Of a stretch of 64,000 bases of DNA, positions 34,655 to 43,168 are shown one piece after another. The position numbers were made by a program, and so were the translations under genes. The notes beneath the pieces were generated by a model, which searched no databases, had not been told where the DNA came from, and was given only the letters and a program-made list of their open reading frames with translations. This DNA comes from Microbacterium candidum (GTDB lineage: Bacteria; Actinomycetota; Actinomycetes; Actinomycetales; Microbacteriaceae), in assembly GCF_030315975.1 (NCBI RefSeq), contig NZ_JASXSZ010000003.1, positions 1-64,000 on the forward strand. The letters run 5' to 3'. The stretch's first letter is position 1; each line of letters starts with the position of its first letter.

Positions 34655-36700
34655 TCAGCCGTCGAGGCCGCGGCGCTTCAGAAGGGGCTGGATGTCGGCA
34701 TCCCGCCCGCGGAAGTCGCGGTAGGCCTCGAGCGGGTCCTTCGACCCGCCGACGCCGAGCAGACGCCCGCGGAACCGGTCGCCGTTCGGACGCGTCAGCC
34801 CGCCGTTCTCGCGGAACCACTCCACGGTATCGGCATCGAGCACCTCGCTCCAGATGTACGAGTAGTAACCGGCGCTGTACCCGCCTGAGAAGACGTGCGC
34901 GAAGTACGTCGACGAATAGCGCGTCGGCACGGCGGCGTTGTCGAGGCCGATGTCGGCCAGCGCGGACGCCTCGAATCCGGCGACGTCGATGTCCTCTTCG
35001 GACTGCGCCGCGTCGAGCGAGTGCCATGCCTGGTCGAGCCACGCGGCGGCGAGGTACTCGCTCGTCGCGAACCCTTGGTTGAAGGCCTCCGAGTCGTGCA
35101 GCTTCTGGACGACCTCCGCCGGGAGCGGCTCATCGGTCTCGATGTGGCGGGCGTAGCCGTCGAGGATCTCCGGCCAGTAGATCCACATCTCGTTCACCTG
35201 GCTCGGGAACTCCACGAAGTCGCGGAACACCGCCGTGCCGGCGAAGTGCGGGTAAGTGACCACCGCGAACAGGCCGTGCAGCGCGTGGCCGAACTCGTGG
35301 AAGAGCGTCGTCACCTCGTCGAGGGTCAGGAGCGTGGGGGTTCCCGCGGCAGGTTTCGGGACGTTGAGGTTGTTCACCACGACGGGCATGCCTCCCCGGA
35401 GGAAGGACTGATCGACGATCGAGTTCATCCACGCGCCGCCGCGCTTCGTGTCGCGCGTGTAGAGATCGAGGATGTAGAGGCCGAGCGCGGAGCCGTCCTC
35501 GTTGAACACCTCGAACACGCGGGCGTCCTCGTGATAGGCGGGCAGATCCGGGCGTTCGACGAACGACACGCCGTACAGGCGATGCGCCGCCTCGAACACG
35601 CCGTCGCGCAGCACGCGCTCAGCCTCGAACCACGGCCGGAGCGCGGCGCGGTCCAGGTCGTACTCGGCGGCGCGGACCTTCTCCGTGTAGAACGCCCAGT
35701 CGTGGGCTTCGACCGGTTCGGAGCCCGCGATCTCCTGCAGAGCCACCTGCTCGCGCACGGCGTTCGCCGCGGCGGGCACGGCGAGCCGGCGCAGCAGCGC
35801 GTGGACGGCTTCGGGGGATCCTGCGGTCTCGTCCGAGGTGATGTACGCGGCGTGCGTGCTGTAGCCGAGGAGGGCCGCGCGCTCCGCGCGGAGGCGGACG
35901 ATCTCGCGGAGGACCTCACGGTTGTCGTGCTCGTTGCCGCGGGATGCGCGGGAGCGGGATGCTTCGAGCAGGCGACGGCGGCTCTCACGGTTCGTGAGTG
36001 AAGACAGGTACGGGTGTCCGGTGAAGAGAGTGAGGGTGACGACGTAGCGCCCCTCGAGGCCGCGGTCCGCGGCCGCCTGCGCGGCCGCCGAGATCTCGCC
36101 GTCGGTCAGGCCGTCGAGGTCGGCGACGTCGTCGAAGACGACGGCGAGGTCGTTGGTGTCGGCGAGCAGGTTCTTCTCGAACGTCGTGCTGAGCACCGAC
36201 AGGCGGCTGTTGAGGTCGGTGAGCTTCGCCTTCGCCTCGCCGTCCAGAGCGGCGCCCGCGTGCGTCATCTCGCGGTGGCGACGCTCCACGAGGTAGCGCT
36301 GCTCCGGAGTGAGCGCGAGCGACTCGAGCTGGTCGTGGATCGTCTTGATCCGCCAGTACAGGTCGCCGTCGAGCTGGATGGCGTCCTGGTGGGCGGACAT
36401 CAGCGGAGCGAGCTCTTCCTCGATCGCCTGGATCTCGTCGGTCGCATCCGCCGACGACACCGTGTAGAACGTGCTCGCGACACGGTGCAGGAGCTCACCG
36501 CTGCGCTCGAGTGGTTCCAGCGTGTTCTCGAACGTCGGCATCGAGCGCACCCGCGTGATGTTCGCGACTTCGGCCAGCTGCTCGGCGAAGGCGACCTCGA
36601 ACGCCGGCAGATAGTGCTCGGGACGGATGTCTCGGTAGGGCGGCAGGTCGTAGGGGAGAGGAGTGGGCGCGAGGAGGGGGTTGGCTGCGGCATCCGTCAT
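34655..36700 (-). CDS. dcp: M3-family metallopeptidase (peptidyl-dipeptidase Dcp-like)
   Basis: Zinc peptidase of 681 residues cleaving short peptides in the cytoplasm. The zinc motif is FHEFGHALHGLF, with the third ligand Glu about 25 residues later in the FVEFPSQVNE region, and the C-terminal HVFSGGYSAGYYSYIWSEVL block typical of M3A. Residues 1-30 are Pro-rich with no signal peptide. The start ATG 36700 is 6 nt after TACGCT, with TTGCGA 18 nt further up as -35, so the transcript is probably leaderless. That -35 box is the first unit of a 14-bp iteron array shared with the divergent regulator. Confidence 0.92.
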   Translation of the reverse strand: MTDAAANPLLAPTPLPYDLPPYRDIRPEHYLPAFEVAFAEQLAEVANITRVRSMPTFENTLEPLERSGELLHRVASTFYTVSSADATDEIQAIEEELAPLMSAHQDAIQLDGDLYWRIKTIHDQLESLALTPEQRYLVERRHREMTHAGAALDGEAKAKLTDLNSRLSVLSTTFEKNLLADTNDLAVVFDDVADLDGLTDGEISAAAQAAADRGLEGRYVVTLTLFTGHPYLSSLTNRESRRRLLEASRSRASRGNEHDNREVLREIVRLRAERAALLGYSTHAAYITSDETAGSPEAVHALLRRLAVPAAANAVREQVALQEIAGSEPVEAHDWAFYTEKVRAAEYDLDRAALRPWFEAERVLRDGVFEAAHRLYGVSFVERPDLPAYHEDARVFEVFNEDGSALGLYILDLYTRDTKRGGAWMNSIVDQSFLRGGMPVVVNNLNVPKPAAGTPTLLTLDEVTTLFHEFGHALHGLFAVVTYPHFAGTAVFRDFVEFPSQVNEMWIYWPEILDGYARHIETDEPLPAEVVQKLHDSEAFNQGFATSEYLAAAWLDQAWHSLDAAQSEEDIDVAGFEASALADIGLDNAAVPTRYSSTYFAHVFSGGYSAGYYSYIWSEVLDADTVEWFRENGGLTRPNGDRFRGRLLGVGGSKDPLEAYRDFRGRDADIQPLLKRRGLDG

Positions 36701-36730
36701 CGTTCCAGCGTAGACAGACGGCCGAATGCA

Positions 36731-36794
36731 TCGCAAACAAACTCTTGCAAAGAAACACTTGCAAAGAATGTGATGCAAAGCTATCTTTGTAACC
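36731..36794. promoter_or_regulatory. 14-bp iteron array spanning two divergent promoters
   Basis: Five units begin exactly every 14 bp: TCGCAAAC (36731), TTGCAAAG (36745), TTGCAAAG (36759), ATGCAAAG (36773) and the decayed TTGTAACC (36787). The plus-strand promoter is built from them: -35 TTGCAA at 36759-36764, 17-nt spacer, -10 TATCTT at 36782-36787. The dcp promoter uses the first unit as its -35. An inverted repeat CAAAG-CTAT-CTTTG (36776-36789) covers the -10. The likely binder is the HTH protein encoded downstream (inference). Confidence 0.7.
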
Positions 36795-37388
36795 ATGACC
36801 GACGAGGAACCCAGGGAGCGCGACCAGCGCATCCTCGATGCCGGCGCTCTCCGTGCGCTGGCCCACCCGCTGCGCATCCAGATCTACGACATCATCAGCC
36901 AGTACGGGCCGCAGACCGCGAGCACGCTTGCGGCGATGACCGGGGAGTCCTCGGGTGCCACGAGCTACCATCTGCGGGCCCTCGCGAAGCACGACCTGAT
37001 CCGCGAGGTCGACGGCCTCGGCACCGCGCGCGAGCGCTGGTGGGAGCGCCCGCCGGGTTCGATCACGTTCACGAACCCCGATGCGCTGAAGACGCCTTCG
37101 GGGCGGGCCGCCACCCAGGTGGTCATGACCGAGTTCCTCAACCGCCGCCATCAGCAGCTCACGGAGTTCGCGATGACGGATCTCGCAGAGCTCGGTGACT
37201 GGGGCGAGGCATCCATGATCTCGACCGGCACCGCGCGCCTCACGCTCGAACAGCTCCACGCGCTGACGCGCCGCATCCAGAAGATCGTCGACGAGACGGT
37301 CGACCAGTACCGCGACCAGGAGGGTGAGGGGATCCGCCCCGTCACCATCCGCACCGACATTTTCCCGCTCCCCGAGGAAGGACACTGA
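36795..37388 (+). CDS. Winged-helix (ArsR-like) transcriptional regulator
   Basis: Regulator of 197 residues. An ArsR-like winged helix spans about 12-90 (ALRALAHPLRIQIYDIIS, SSGATSYHLRALAKHDLI, and a wing with ARERWWERP). A C-terminal helical part (RRHQQLTEFAMTDLAEL, LTRRIQKIVDETVDQYRDQ) probably dimerises or binds ligand. It contains no cysteine. ATG is 7 nt after TATCTT, so the message is likely leaderless. The following small gene and MFS gene are coupled to it, suggesting it controls an efflux pump and itself through the upstream iterons. Confidence 0.85.
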   Translation: MTDEEPRERDQRILDAGALRALAHPLRIQIYDIISQYGPQTASTLAAMTGESSGATSYHLRALAKHDLIREVDGLGTARERWWERPPGSITFTNPDALKTPSGRAATQVVMTEFLNRRHQQLTEFAMTDLAELGDWGEASMISTGTARLTLEQLHALTRRIQKIVDETVDQYRDQEGEGIRPVTIRTDIFPLPEEGH

Positions 37389-37389
37389 A

Positions 37390-37608
37390 ATGAGCACCAT
37401 CTCCGTCTCCACCCGTGCACCTCGCCACACCGCGCCGTCGCGCTCAGAGCGCCTGCTCCTGCGCGGCTCGGCCCTGCTCGAGCGCATCGCGCTGCAGCAC
37501 ATGATCCGCCGCACGGCCGCCACCGACATCGAGCGCCGCCGTGAGACGGCCGCCGAGGTGCGCCGCGACGCGCAGGCTGCGGCGGGTCTGCAGCTGCTGT
37601 CGCGATGA
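37390..37608 (+). CDS. Small basic protein of unknown function
   Basis: Predicted protein of 72 residues lying between the regulator (1 nt spacing) and the MFS gene (4-nt overlap). It is Arg/Ala-rich with a long amphipathic helix ([21 protein letters not shown]) and a second charged helix ([18 protein letters not shown]), and has no membrane segment. Tight coupling and GC-rich codon use argue it is real. It might be an adaptor or membrane-surface helix for the pump; I do not recognise a family. Confidence 0.65.
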   Translation: MSTISVSTRAPRHTAPSRSERLLLRGSALLERIALQHMIRRTAATDIERRRETAAEVRRDAQAAAGLQLLSR

Positions 37609-38945
37609 CAGCCGTGGCTGAGGGCGCGCCCCGCACGAAGCTCGGACGCGCCTTCGGCGAGCTGTGGACCGCCGCTGCCTTCAGCAATCTCGCCGACGGC
37701 ATCGGGCGCACCGCCGTCCCGCTCATCGCGACGACCCTCACGCGCGACCCGTTCATGATCTCCGTGCTGGGCGCCCTGGCGTTCCTGCCGTGGCTCATCT
37801 TCGGGCTTCCCGCGGGCATGATCGTCGACCGGTTCGACCGGCGCATCGTGATGGCGATCGCCAACACGGTGCGCGGCGGGGCGGCGCTCGTCCTCGCGGT
37901 CCTCACCGTCACGGGGACGCTGTCGATCTGGGCGCTGTTCGCCGGCACGCTCGTCTTCGGCATCGGCGAGACGCTCTTCGACAACGCCACGAACGCGGTG
38001 ATCCCGGGAGTGGTCAAGCGCGATCAGCTCGACAGGGCGAACGGCTGGATGCAGGCGGCCCAGGTCACGATCGACAGCTTCATCGCCACCCCGATCGGCG
38101 GTGTGCTGTTCGGCGTCGCGCTCGCGCTGCCGCTGTGGATCGGCGGAGCCGCCTATCTCGTGCCGATCGCGCTTGCGCTCATGCTGCCGGTCGCGGCCGC
38201 TCGTCCGCTGCGGGAGCCGGAACAGGTGCGTGCTCCTGCGCTCGTGCCGGATCCCGACGCGCCCGATGTGGAGGCGGCCACCCTTACGGCGGAGCCCGTC
38301 CCGACGCCGCTCGCGCCGTCCTCGGTCTCGGCTCGTGAAGCCATCACGTTCCTGTGGCACCACAGATATCTGCGCTCGATGATCCTGTTCACCTCGATCG
38401 TCGGATGCTGCCTGTCCTTCGCGCAGGCCGCCACCATTTTGTTCTTCATCGAGGTGCACCACGTCACCCCGGCGGCGATCGGCTTCGTCACCGCGGGGAT
38501 CGGCATCGGCGCACTCGCCGGCTCCCTCACCGCCTCGCGGTTCGTCGCCCGCTTCGGCCGCGGACCGATCATGGTCGGGGCCAACCTCGTGATGGCGGTG
38601 GCGTGCGTCTTCACGGGCCTCGCGCCGAACGTCACGACCGCGATCATCGCGTACGCGTTCATGGCGTTCGCAGTGTCCACGTGGAACGTCCCATGGGGGG
38701 CGCTGCGTCAGCAGATCGTCCCGCCGCGACTGTTCGGCCGCGTGCTCGGCATCGCGCGGATGCTCACGTGGGGCCTGTTCCCGATCGCGACGCTCCTCGG
38801 CGGGCTCGTGTCACGGGCGAGCCTGCAGGTGCCGTTCGTCATCGCGGGGATCATCGTCGCGATCACGACGCTGCTCGCCATGCGCCTGCTGATCGTCGGC
38901 ACCCGCACCGCGGGCGCCGAGATCGGCGATCCAGCGGCCGTCTGA
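37605..38945 (+). CDS. MFS transporter, efflux type
   Basis: Major facilitator protein of 446 residues with 12 predicted helices, in the enterobactin-exporter-like MFS_3 group. Loop 2-3 motif A appears as [21 protein letters not shown] long cytoplasmic loop separates the halves ([23 protein letters not shown]). It probably exports a drug or siderophore-like compound. It is the last gene of the regulator / small protein / MFS operon and ends before a strong hairpin. Confidence 0.87.
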   Translation: MTAVAEGAPRTKLGRAFGELWTAAAFSNLADGIGRTAVPLIATTLTRDPFMISVLGALAFLPWLIFGLPAGMIVDRFDRRIVMAIANTVRGGAALVLAVLTVTGTLSIWALFAGTLVFGIGETLFDNATNAVIPGVVKRDQLDRANGWMQAAQVTIDSFIATPIGGVLFGVALALPLWIGGAAYLVPIALALMLPVAAARPLREPEQVRAPALVPDPDAPDVEAATLTAEPVPTPLAPSSVSAREAITFLWHHRYLRSMILFTSIVGCCLSFAQAATILFFIEVHHVTPAAIGFVTAGIGIGALAGSLTASRFVARFGRGPIMVGANLVMAVACVFTGLAPNVTTAIIAYAFMAFAVSTWNVPWGALRQQIVPPRLFGRVLGIARMLTWGLFPIATLLGGLVSRASLQVPFVIAGIIVAITTLLAMRLLIVGTRTAGAEIGDPAAV

Positions 38946-38957
38946 CAGGGGCGGCCC

Positions 38958-38997
38958 GACGAACCGGCCGAGCCGCAAGGGGCTCGGCCGGTTCGTC
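38958..38997. terminator. Terminator hairpin
   Basis: Perfect 17-bp stem GACGAACCGGCCGAGCC / GGCTCGGCCGGTTCGTC with loop GCAAGG, 13 nt after the MFS stop. Confidence 0.82.
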
Positions 38998-39005
38998 ATG
39001 TCGCG

Positions 39006-39075
39006 CGCCGAGACACCCGCTGCTGTCCAGCGCGCGCGGCGACGCCGGGCGCTGCGGATCGCTGTGGGTGTCTGG
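39006..39075. repeat. Palindromic interspersed repeat (family 2, copy B)
   Basis: A 70-bp imperfect palindrome aligned end to end with copy A at 26349-26420: both start CGCCGAGACACCC, share GTCC, CGGCG and CGCCGGGCG in register, and end in a GTCT. Outer arms AGACACCC/GGGTGTCT pair. It sits between a terminator and the convergent small gene after valS. Confidence 0.7.
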
Positions 39076-39081
39076 TGTGGA

Positions 39082-39318
39082 TCACCCGAACTCGTCGTCG
39101 TCGTCATGACGGACGACGACGGACCCGTCGCGGTCGAGCGTCACGATCACGCCGGTGTCGAGTTCGGCCACCGGGCGTCCCTCCAGCCATGTCAGCGTCC
39201 AGCGCGGCGCGGGGCCCGCCGGAAGATCGGCTTCGACCGCCTTCAGCTGCGCGTGCAGGGATGCGGGGACCGCTGCAGGCGGCGTGTCACCGGCGCTCCA
39301 GCGCGTTCCGAGCTGCAT
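39082..39318 (-). CDS. Small conserved protein downstream of valS
   Basis: Seventy-eight residues, acidic tail (RHDDDDEFG), with a predicted beta-rich core (RWTLTWLEGRPVAELDTGV, TLDRDGSVVV). ATG begins one base after the valS stop, so it is cotranscribed and probably reads through translational reinitiation. No known domain is recognised. Its position with valS in one operon is the only functional clue. Confidence 0.65.
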   Translation of the reverse strand: MQLGTRWSAGDTPPAAVPASLHAQLKAVEADLPAGPAPRWTLTWLEGRPVAELDTGVIVTLDRDGSVVVRHDDDDEFG

Positions 39319-39319
39319 G

Positions 39320-41923
39320 TCACACCTCCGCGACGGGCTCGGGGGCCAACTCGATCTCGGCGACCCCGATCGCGTCCGCCTCGACGTACTCGATCACGCG
39401 GATGCGGCCGACCGCCTTGAGGTCGCCCTCGGCGAGGCGCAGTCGCGCGATCGCATCGGCCGGAGCGGCGATGACGACCCGTGCGACCGGGGTCTTCTGC
39501 GACGCCTTGGCCTCGGTCTTCGCGCGGCGGACGCCGATGAGGGCCTCGCCGACGGACTTCAGGATCGCGGGGTCTCCGCCTTCCGTCTCCGGGGCGACCG
39601 GCCATGCGGCGGTGTGCACCGAGCCCTCCTCGAACCACGACCACGCCTCTTCGGTCGCGAACGAGATCACCGGAGCGAGCAGGCGCAGGAGGGCCGAGAG
39701 GGCGAGGCGCAGGGCGAGCGCCGCGGAGGGCTGCCCGACATCCGCCTGGTTGTAGGCGCGCTCCTTGACGAGCTCGAGGTAGTCGTCGCAGAACGTCCAG
39801 AAGAACGACTCCGTGAGCTCGAGGGCACGAGCGTGGTCATACGCCGCGAACGCCTTGGTGGCCTCCCGGACCACGTGGTGCAGCGCGGCGAGCATCGACG
39901 CATCCAGAGCGTGCGTGATCTCGGCCCCTTCGGGAACCGGGAAGGACAGGACGAACTTCGCGGCGTTCAGGACCTTGATCGCGAGGCGGCGCCCGATCTT
40001 CACCTGCGTCGGGTTCTGCGGGTCGAATGCCGCATCCGCGCCGAGGCGGCTCGAGGCAGCCCAGTAGCGCACCGCATCCGTCCCGTGCTGCGTGAGGATG
40101 TCGGCGGGCGTGACCACGTTGCCCTTCGACTTCGACATCTTCTTCCGGTCGGGGTCGACGATGAAGCCGGAGATCGCGGCGTCCGTCCACGGTGCGCGGC
40201 CGTCTTCGAGGATGCTGCGCAGCATCGTGGAGAAGAGCCACGTGCGGATGATGTCCTGGCCCTGCGGACGCACGTCGAACGGCGCGACGAGGTTCCAGAG
40301 CTCTTCGTCGCGCTGCCAGCCGCCGGCCAGCTGCGGCGTGAGCGAGGAGGTCGCCCACGTGTCGAAGATGTCGCGCTCCGCGTCGAAGCCACCCGCGACT
40401 CCGCGCTGGGCCTCGGTGTACCCGGGCGGCACGTCGGACGTCGGGTCGACCGGCAGGCTGGCGAGGGCGGGCGTGATGACGCGGTCGTAGTCGCGCTCGC
40501 CGTTCTCGTCGAGGCCGTACCAGATCGGGATCGGCACGCCGAAGAAGCGCTGGCGGCTGACGAGCCAGTCGCCGGTGAGGCCGCCGACCCAGTTCTCGTA
40601 GCGCACGCGCATGAAGTCGGGGTGCCACGACATCTCCTTGCCGCGCGCGATGAGCTCGTCGCGGAGTGCCTCGTCGCGGGCGCCGTTGCGGAGGTACCAC
40701 TGGCGCGTCGAGACGATCTCGAGCGGACGGTCGCCCTTCTCGTAGAACTTCACGACGTGGGAGAACGGCTTGCCGATCTCGAGCAGCTCGCCCGTCTCCT
40801 GCAGCTTCTCGACGAGCGCCTTGCGCCCGGAGAACACGGTCTTGCCCGCCATCTCCGTCTCGTACCAGGCGGTCGCCTCGTCCGTGAGGCCGGCCGGCGC
40901 GGTCGCCAGGAACCGGCCGTCGAGGCCGAGCGCCGTCTTGTTCGGGAGGTCGTCGCCCGTCGCCGGGTCGCGGAGCTCGCGCCACCACACGATGTCGGTG
41001 ACATCGCCGAACGTGCAGACCATCGCGATGCCCGAGCCCTTGTCCTGCTGGGCGAGGTGGTGCGGGAGCACCGGCACGCGGGCACCGAGGAACGGGGTCG
41101 TCACGTACGTGCCGAAATACGGCTGGTAGCGCTCGTCGTCGGGGTGGGCGACGAGGGCGATGCACGCGGGGAGGAGTTCCGGGCGCGTGGTCTGGATGGC
41201 GATGTCCTCGCCACCGGCCTCCGGGTGGAAGACGATCTTGTGGAACGCGGCCTGCTGCTCGCGGTCCTCGAGCTCCGCCTGCGCGATCGCGGAGCGGAAG
41301 TCGATGTCCCACAGGGTCGGGGCGAGCGACTGATAGGCCTCGCCCCGGTCGAGGTTGCGGAGGAACGCGAGCTGGCTCGTGCGGATCGTCTCGTCCGAGA
41401 TCGTGCGGTAGGTCTGGGTCCAGTCGACGGAGAGGCCGAGCTGGCGGAAGAGCTCCTCGAACTTCTTCTCGTCCTCGACGGTCAGACGCCCGCACAGCTC
41501 GATGAAGTTGCGGCGGCTGATGGGGATCTGGTCGCCCGGCTTGGTGGACTTGCCCTCGCCGCCCTCGAACGGGGGCGTGAAGTCGGGGTCGTACGGCAGG
41601 CTCGGGTCGCACCGCACGCCGTAGTAGTTCTGCACGCGGCGCTCGGTGGGCAGACCGTTGTCGTCCCAGCCCATGGGATAGAACACCGTCTTGCCCTGCA
41701 TCCGCTCGAAGCGCACCTTGATGTCGGTGTGCGTGTAGCTGAACACGTGGCCGATGTGGAGGCTTCCGGATGCGGTGGGCGGCGGCGTGTCGACCGAGTA
41801 GACGCCCGCACGGCCCTTGGCCTTGGCTGCGTCGCGGTCGAACAGGTACGTGCCCTGGTCGCGCCACGCGGCATCCCACTTCTGCTCGAGGCCTTCGAGT
41901 GCCGGCTTTTCGGGAATGGTCAT
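39320..41923 (-). CDS. valS: Valine-tRNA ligase, type 2
   Basis: Class I aminoacyl-tRNA synthetase of 867 residues charging tRNA-Val. The HIGH motif is SGSLHIGHVFSYTHTD and the KMSKS motif RKKMSKSKGNVVTP. The editing domain (CP1) sits between, and a C-terminal anticodon-binding helical bundle follows. The phrase GWDDNGLPTERRVQNYYG and the lack of a long C-terminal coiled coil mark the archaeal-like type 2 ValS seen in some actinobacteria. GAGGAG 6 nt upstream supports ATG 41923. A minus-strand -10 TAGACT lies at 41993-41988. Confidence 0.96.
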   Translation of the reverse strand: MTIPEKPALEGLEQKWDAAWRDQGTYLFDRDAAKAKGRAGVYSVDTPPPTASGSLHIGHVFSYTHTDIKVRFERMQGKTVFYPMGWDDNGLPTERRVQNYYGVRCDPSLPYDPDFTPPFEGGEGKSTKPGDQIPISRRNFIELCGRLTVEDEKKFEELFRQLGLSVDWTQTYRTISDETIRTSQLAFLRNLDRGEAYQSLAPTLWDIDFRSAIAQAELEDREQQAAFHKIVFHPEAGGEDIAIQTTRPELLPACIALVAHPDDERYQPYFGTYVTTPFLGARVPVLPHHLAQQDKGSGIAMVCTFGDVTDIVWWRELRDPATGDDLPNKTALGLDGRFLATAPAGLTDEATAWYETEMAGKTVFSGRKALVEKLQETGELLEIGKPFSHVVKFYEKGDRPLEIVSTRQWYLRNGARDEALRDELIARGKEMSWHPDFMRVRYENWVGGLTGDWLVSRQRFFGVPIPIWYGLDENGERDYDRVITPALASLPVDPTSDVPPGYTEAQRGVAGGFDAERDIFDTWATSSLTPQLAGGWQRDEELWNLVAPFDVRPQGQDIIRTWLFSTMLRSILEDGRAPWTDAAISGFIVDPDRKKMSKSKGNVVTPADILTQHGTDAVRYWAASSRLGADAAFDPQNPTQVKIGRRLAIKVLNAAKFVLSFPVPEGAEITHALDASMLAALHHVVREATKAFAAYDHARALELTESFFWTFCDDYLELVKERAYNQADVGQPSAALALRLALSALLRLLAPVISFATEEAWSWFEEGSVHTAAWPVAPETEGGDPAILKSVGEALIGVRRAKTEAKASQKTPVARVVIAAPADAIARLRLAEGDLKAVGRIRVIEYVEADAIGVAEIELAPEPVAEV

Positions 41924-41994
41924 GGAAGTCTCCTCGAGCGATATGTGCGGCACTGTGTGAGCGTGCCTGAGTGTGGGATGTGCAGTCAGTCTAC

Positions 41995-42082
41995 CGGGTG
42001 GCGCGTGTTCGCCCGGCGGGTGGCGCGTGTTCGCCCGGCGGGCCGCCCGCGCCCGCTATGCGCGCCGCCCGCGCCCGCTCGC
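41995..42082. repeat. 22-bp tandem repeat (about four units)
   Basis: Units start at 41995, 42017, 42039 and 42061. The first two are identical (CGGGTGGCGCGTGTTCGCCCGG); the third and fourth resemble each other (both CGSGCCGCCCGCGCCCGCT) and are diverged from the first pair. The array abuts the valS -10 box on its upstream side. Confidence 0.75.
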
Positions 42083-42114
42083 GACCCGGCCGCCCGGGCC
42101 GCCCAGAACGGAGT

Positions 42115-42193
42115 CGCTGAGCGGAGGGTCTCCGATGAGCGGAGGGGGCAGCCTCGTGACGGGCCCTCCCGCCGGTCGTCGCCCTCCGCCGGG
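42115..42193. repeat. Palindromic repeat flanking nuclease gene, left copy (family 3)
   Basis: About 79 bp rich in GCGGAGGG/CCCTCCGC, itself partly palindromic (CCCTCCGCCGGGCGGAGGG). Its reverse complement aligns over the full length with 43169-43249 with moderate divergence. The two copies bracket the nuclease gene in inverted orientation. Confidence 0.65.
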
Positions 42194-42321
42194 CGGAGGG
42201 CTCTGCGCTGGTAGGAGGATGGATTCGTCCACAGCTGCAGCGGCGGCCGAGGTCCCGACGACTTGTCCGCAACGTTCGGGAAACTCATGCCACGCGCGAT
42301 GGGCACCGCGACGCTCGAGCT

Positions 42322-43149
42322 GTGGACATCCTGATGATGGTGAAGAAGCACGGCGGCATCGTTCCGTCCGCACGTCTGGTGCGAGAGGGTGCGAAGGCCC
42401 ACCTCATCGCTCGACTGGTGGCCGAAGGAGAGCTTCGACGGATCCGTCGTCGATGGATCGCGGCTCCATGGTGCGACCAGCAGATGGTGGCGGCGGCGCG
42501 CACCGGCACGGTGCTGACGTGCATCACCCAGGCCAAGAGGGCTGGTCTGTGGGTGAAGGATGCATCAGGCCCACTTCATGTCGCGGCGCCGAGCCACGCG
42601 GGTCGGGTCGCGCCTTCTTCCGCGCTGGTCATCCACTGGCACGAGCCGCTCGTCGCGCGTCACCCCGATCTGCTGGCCGATCACGCGGAGAACGTGCTCG
42701 CCGGGGTGGCCATCTGCCAGCCGTTCGAGACCGCGCTCGCCATCTGGGAGTCGGCCTTTCGCAAGAAGCGGGCTGACCGGCTCGTGCTGAGCCGCCTGCC
42801 CTTGAACGGGCGGGCGCGTGAACTGCTCCGCGTGGCGCGCCCGTTCTCGGACTCCGGCCTCGAGAGCTACATCGTTCCGCGCCTGGCGTGGATGGGCGTG
42901 CGCATGGTCGCCCAGGCATGGATCGACGGACATCGCGTCGACTTCCTCATCGGGGAGCGACTTGTGCTTCAAGTCGATGGTGGACACCACGTCGGTCAGC
43001 AACGGCAGGCGGACAATGTCCAGGATGCCGCTCTGCTGATCCGCGGGTATCACGTCATCCGCGTCGGCTACGACCAGGTGGTCAACGACTGGCCGGCCGT
43101 GCAGGACCTGATCATGCGGGCCATCGGGCAGGGCCTCCATGTTGCGTGA
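42322..43149 (+). CDS. AbiEi-like wHTH plus DUF559 nuclease-fold protein
   Basis: Protein of 275 residues. The N-terminal 60 residues look like the winged-helix of AbiEi-type antitoxins (MMVKKHGGIVPSARLVREG, ELRRIRRRWIA). The C-terminal 110 resemble DUF559/Vsr endonucleases: SGLESYIVPRLAWMG (E181), GHRVDFLIG (D207) and LVLQVDGGHHVG (D219). The usual Glu of the EVDG motif is Gln217. No AbiEii toxin gene is adjacent; stand-alone forms are common in actinobacteria and unstudied. The start is uncertain: GTG 42322 or ATG 42334/42337, none with a clear ribosome site. Confidence 0.8.
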   Translation: MDILMMVKKHGGIVPSARLVREGAKAHLIARLVAEGELRRIRRRWIAAPWCDQQMVAAARTGTVLTCITQAKRAGLWVKDASGPLHVAAPSHAGRVAPSSALVIHWHEPLVARHPDLLADHAENVLAGVAICQPFETALAIWESAFRKKRADRLVLSRLPLNGRARELLRVARPFSDSGLESYIVPRLAWMGVRMVAQAWIDGHRVDFLIGERLVLQVDGGHHVGQQRQADNVQDAALLIRGYHVIRVGYDQVVNDWPAVQDLIMRAIGQGLHVA

Positions 43150-43168
43150 CCTGGGCACGGGTTCTCCT

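Larger units (their letters stand above)
41924..42321. other. Intergenic region between valS and the nuclease gene
   Basis: Nearly 400 bp without a credible gene. From left: the valS leader and -10 (TAGACT), a 22-bp tandem repeat, an 80-bp palindromic repeat (42115-42193), and a 10-bp inverted repeat GTCCACAGCT (42227-42236) / AGCTGTGGAC (42318-42327) whose right arm covers the nuclease start codon. The short open frames here are GC-driven and lack ribosome sites. Confidence 0.6.

Noticed and set aside
42194..42321. Small gene from ATG 42219 behind GGAGG
   Set aside because: Its frame runs on into the nuclease gene in a different frame with a composition like a shadow; no recognisable product.
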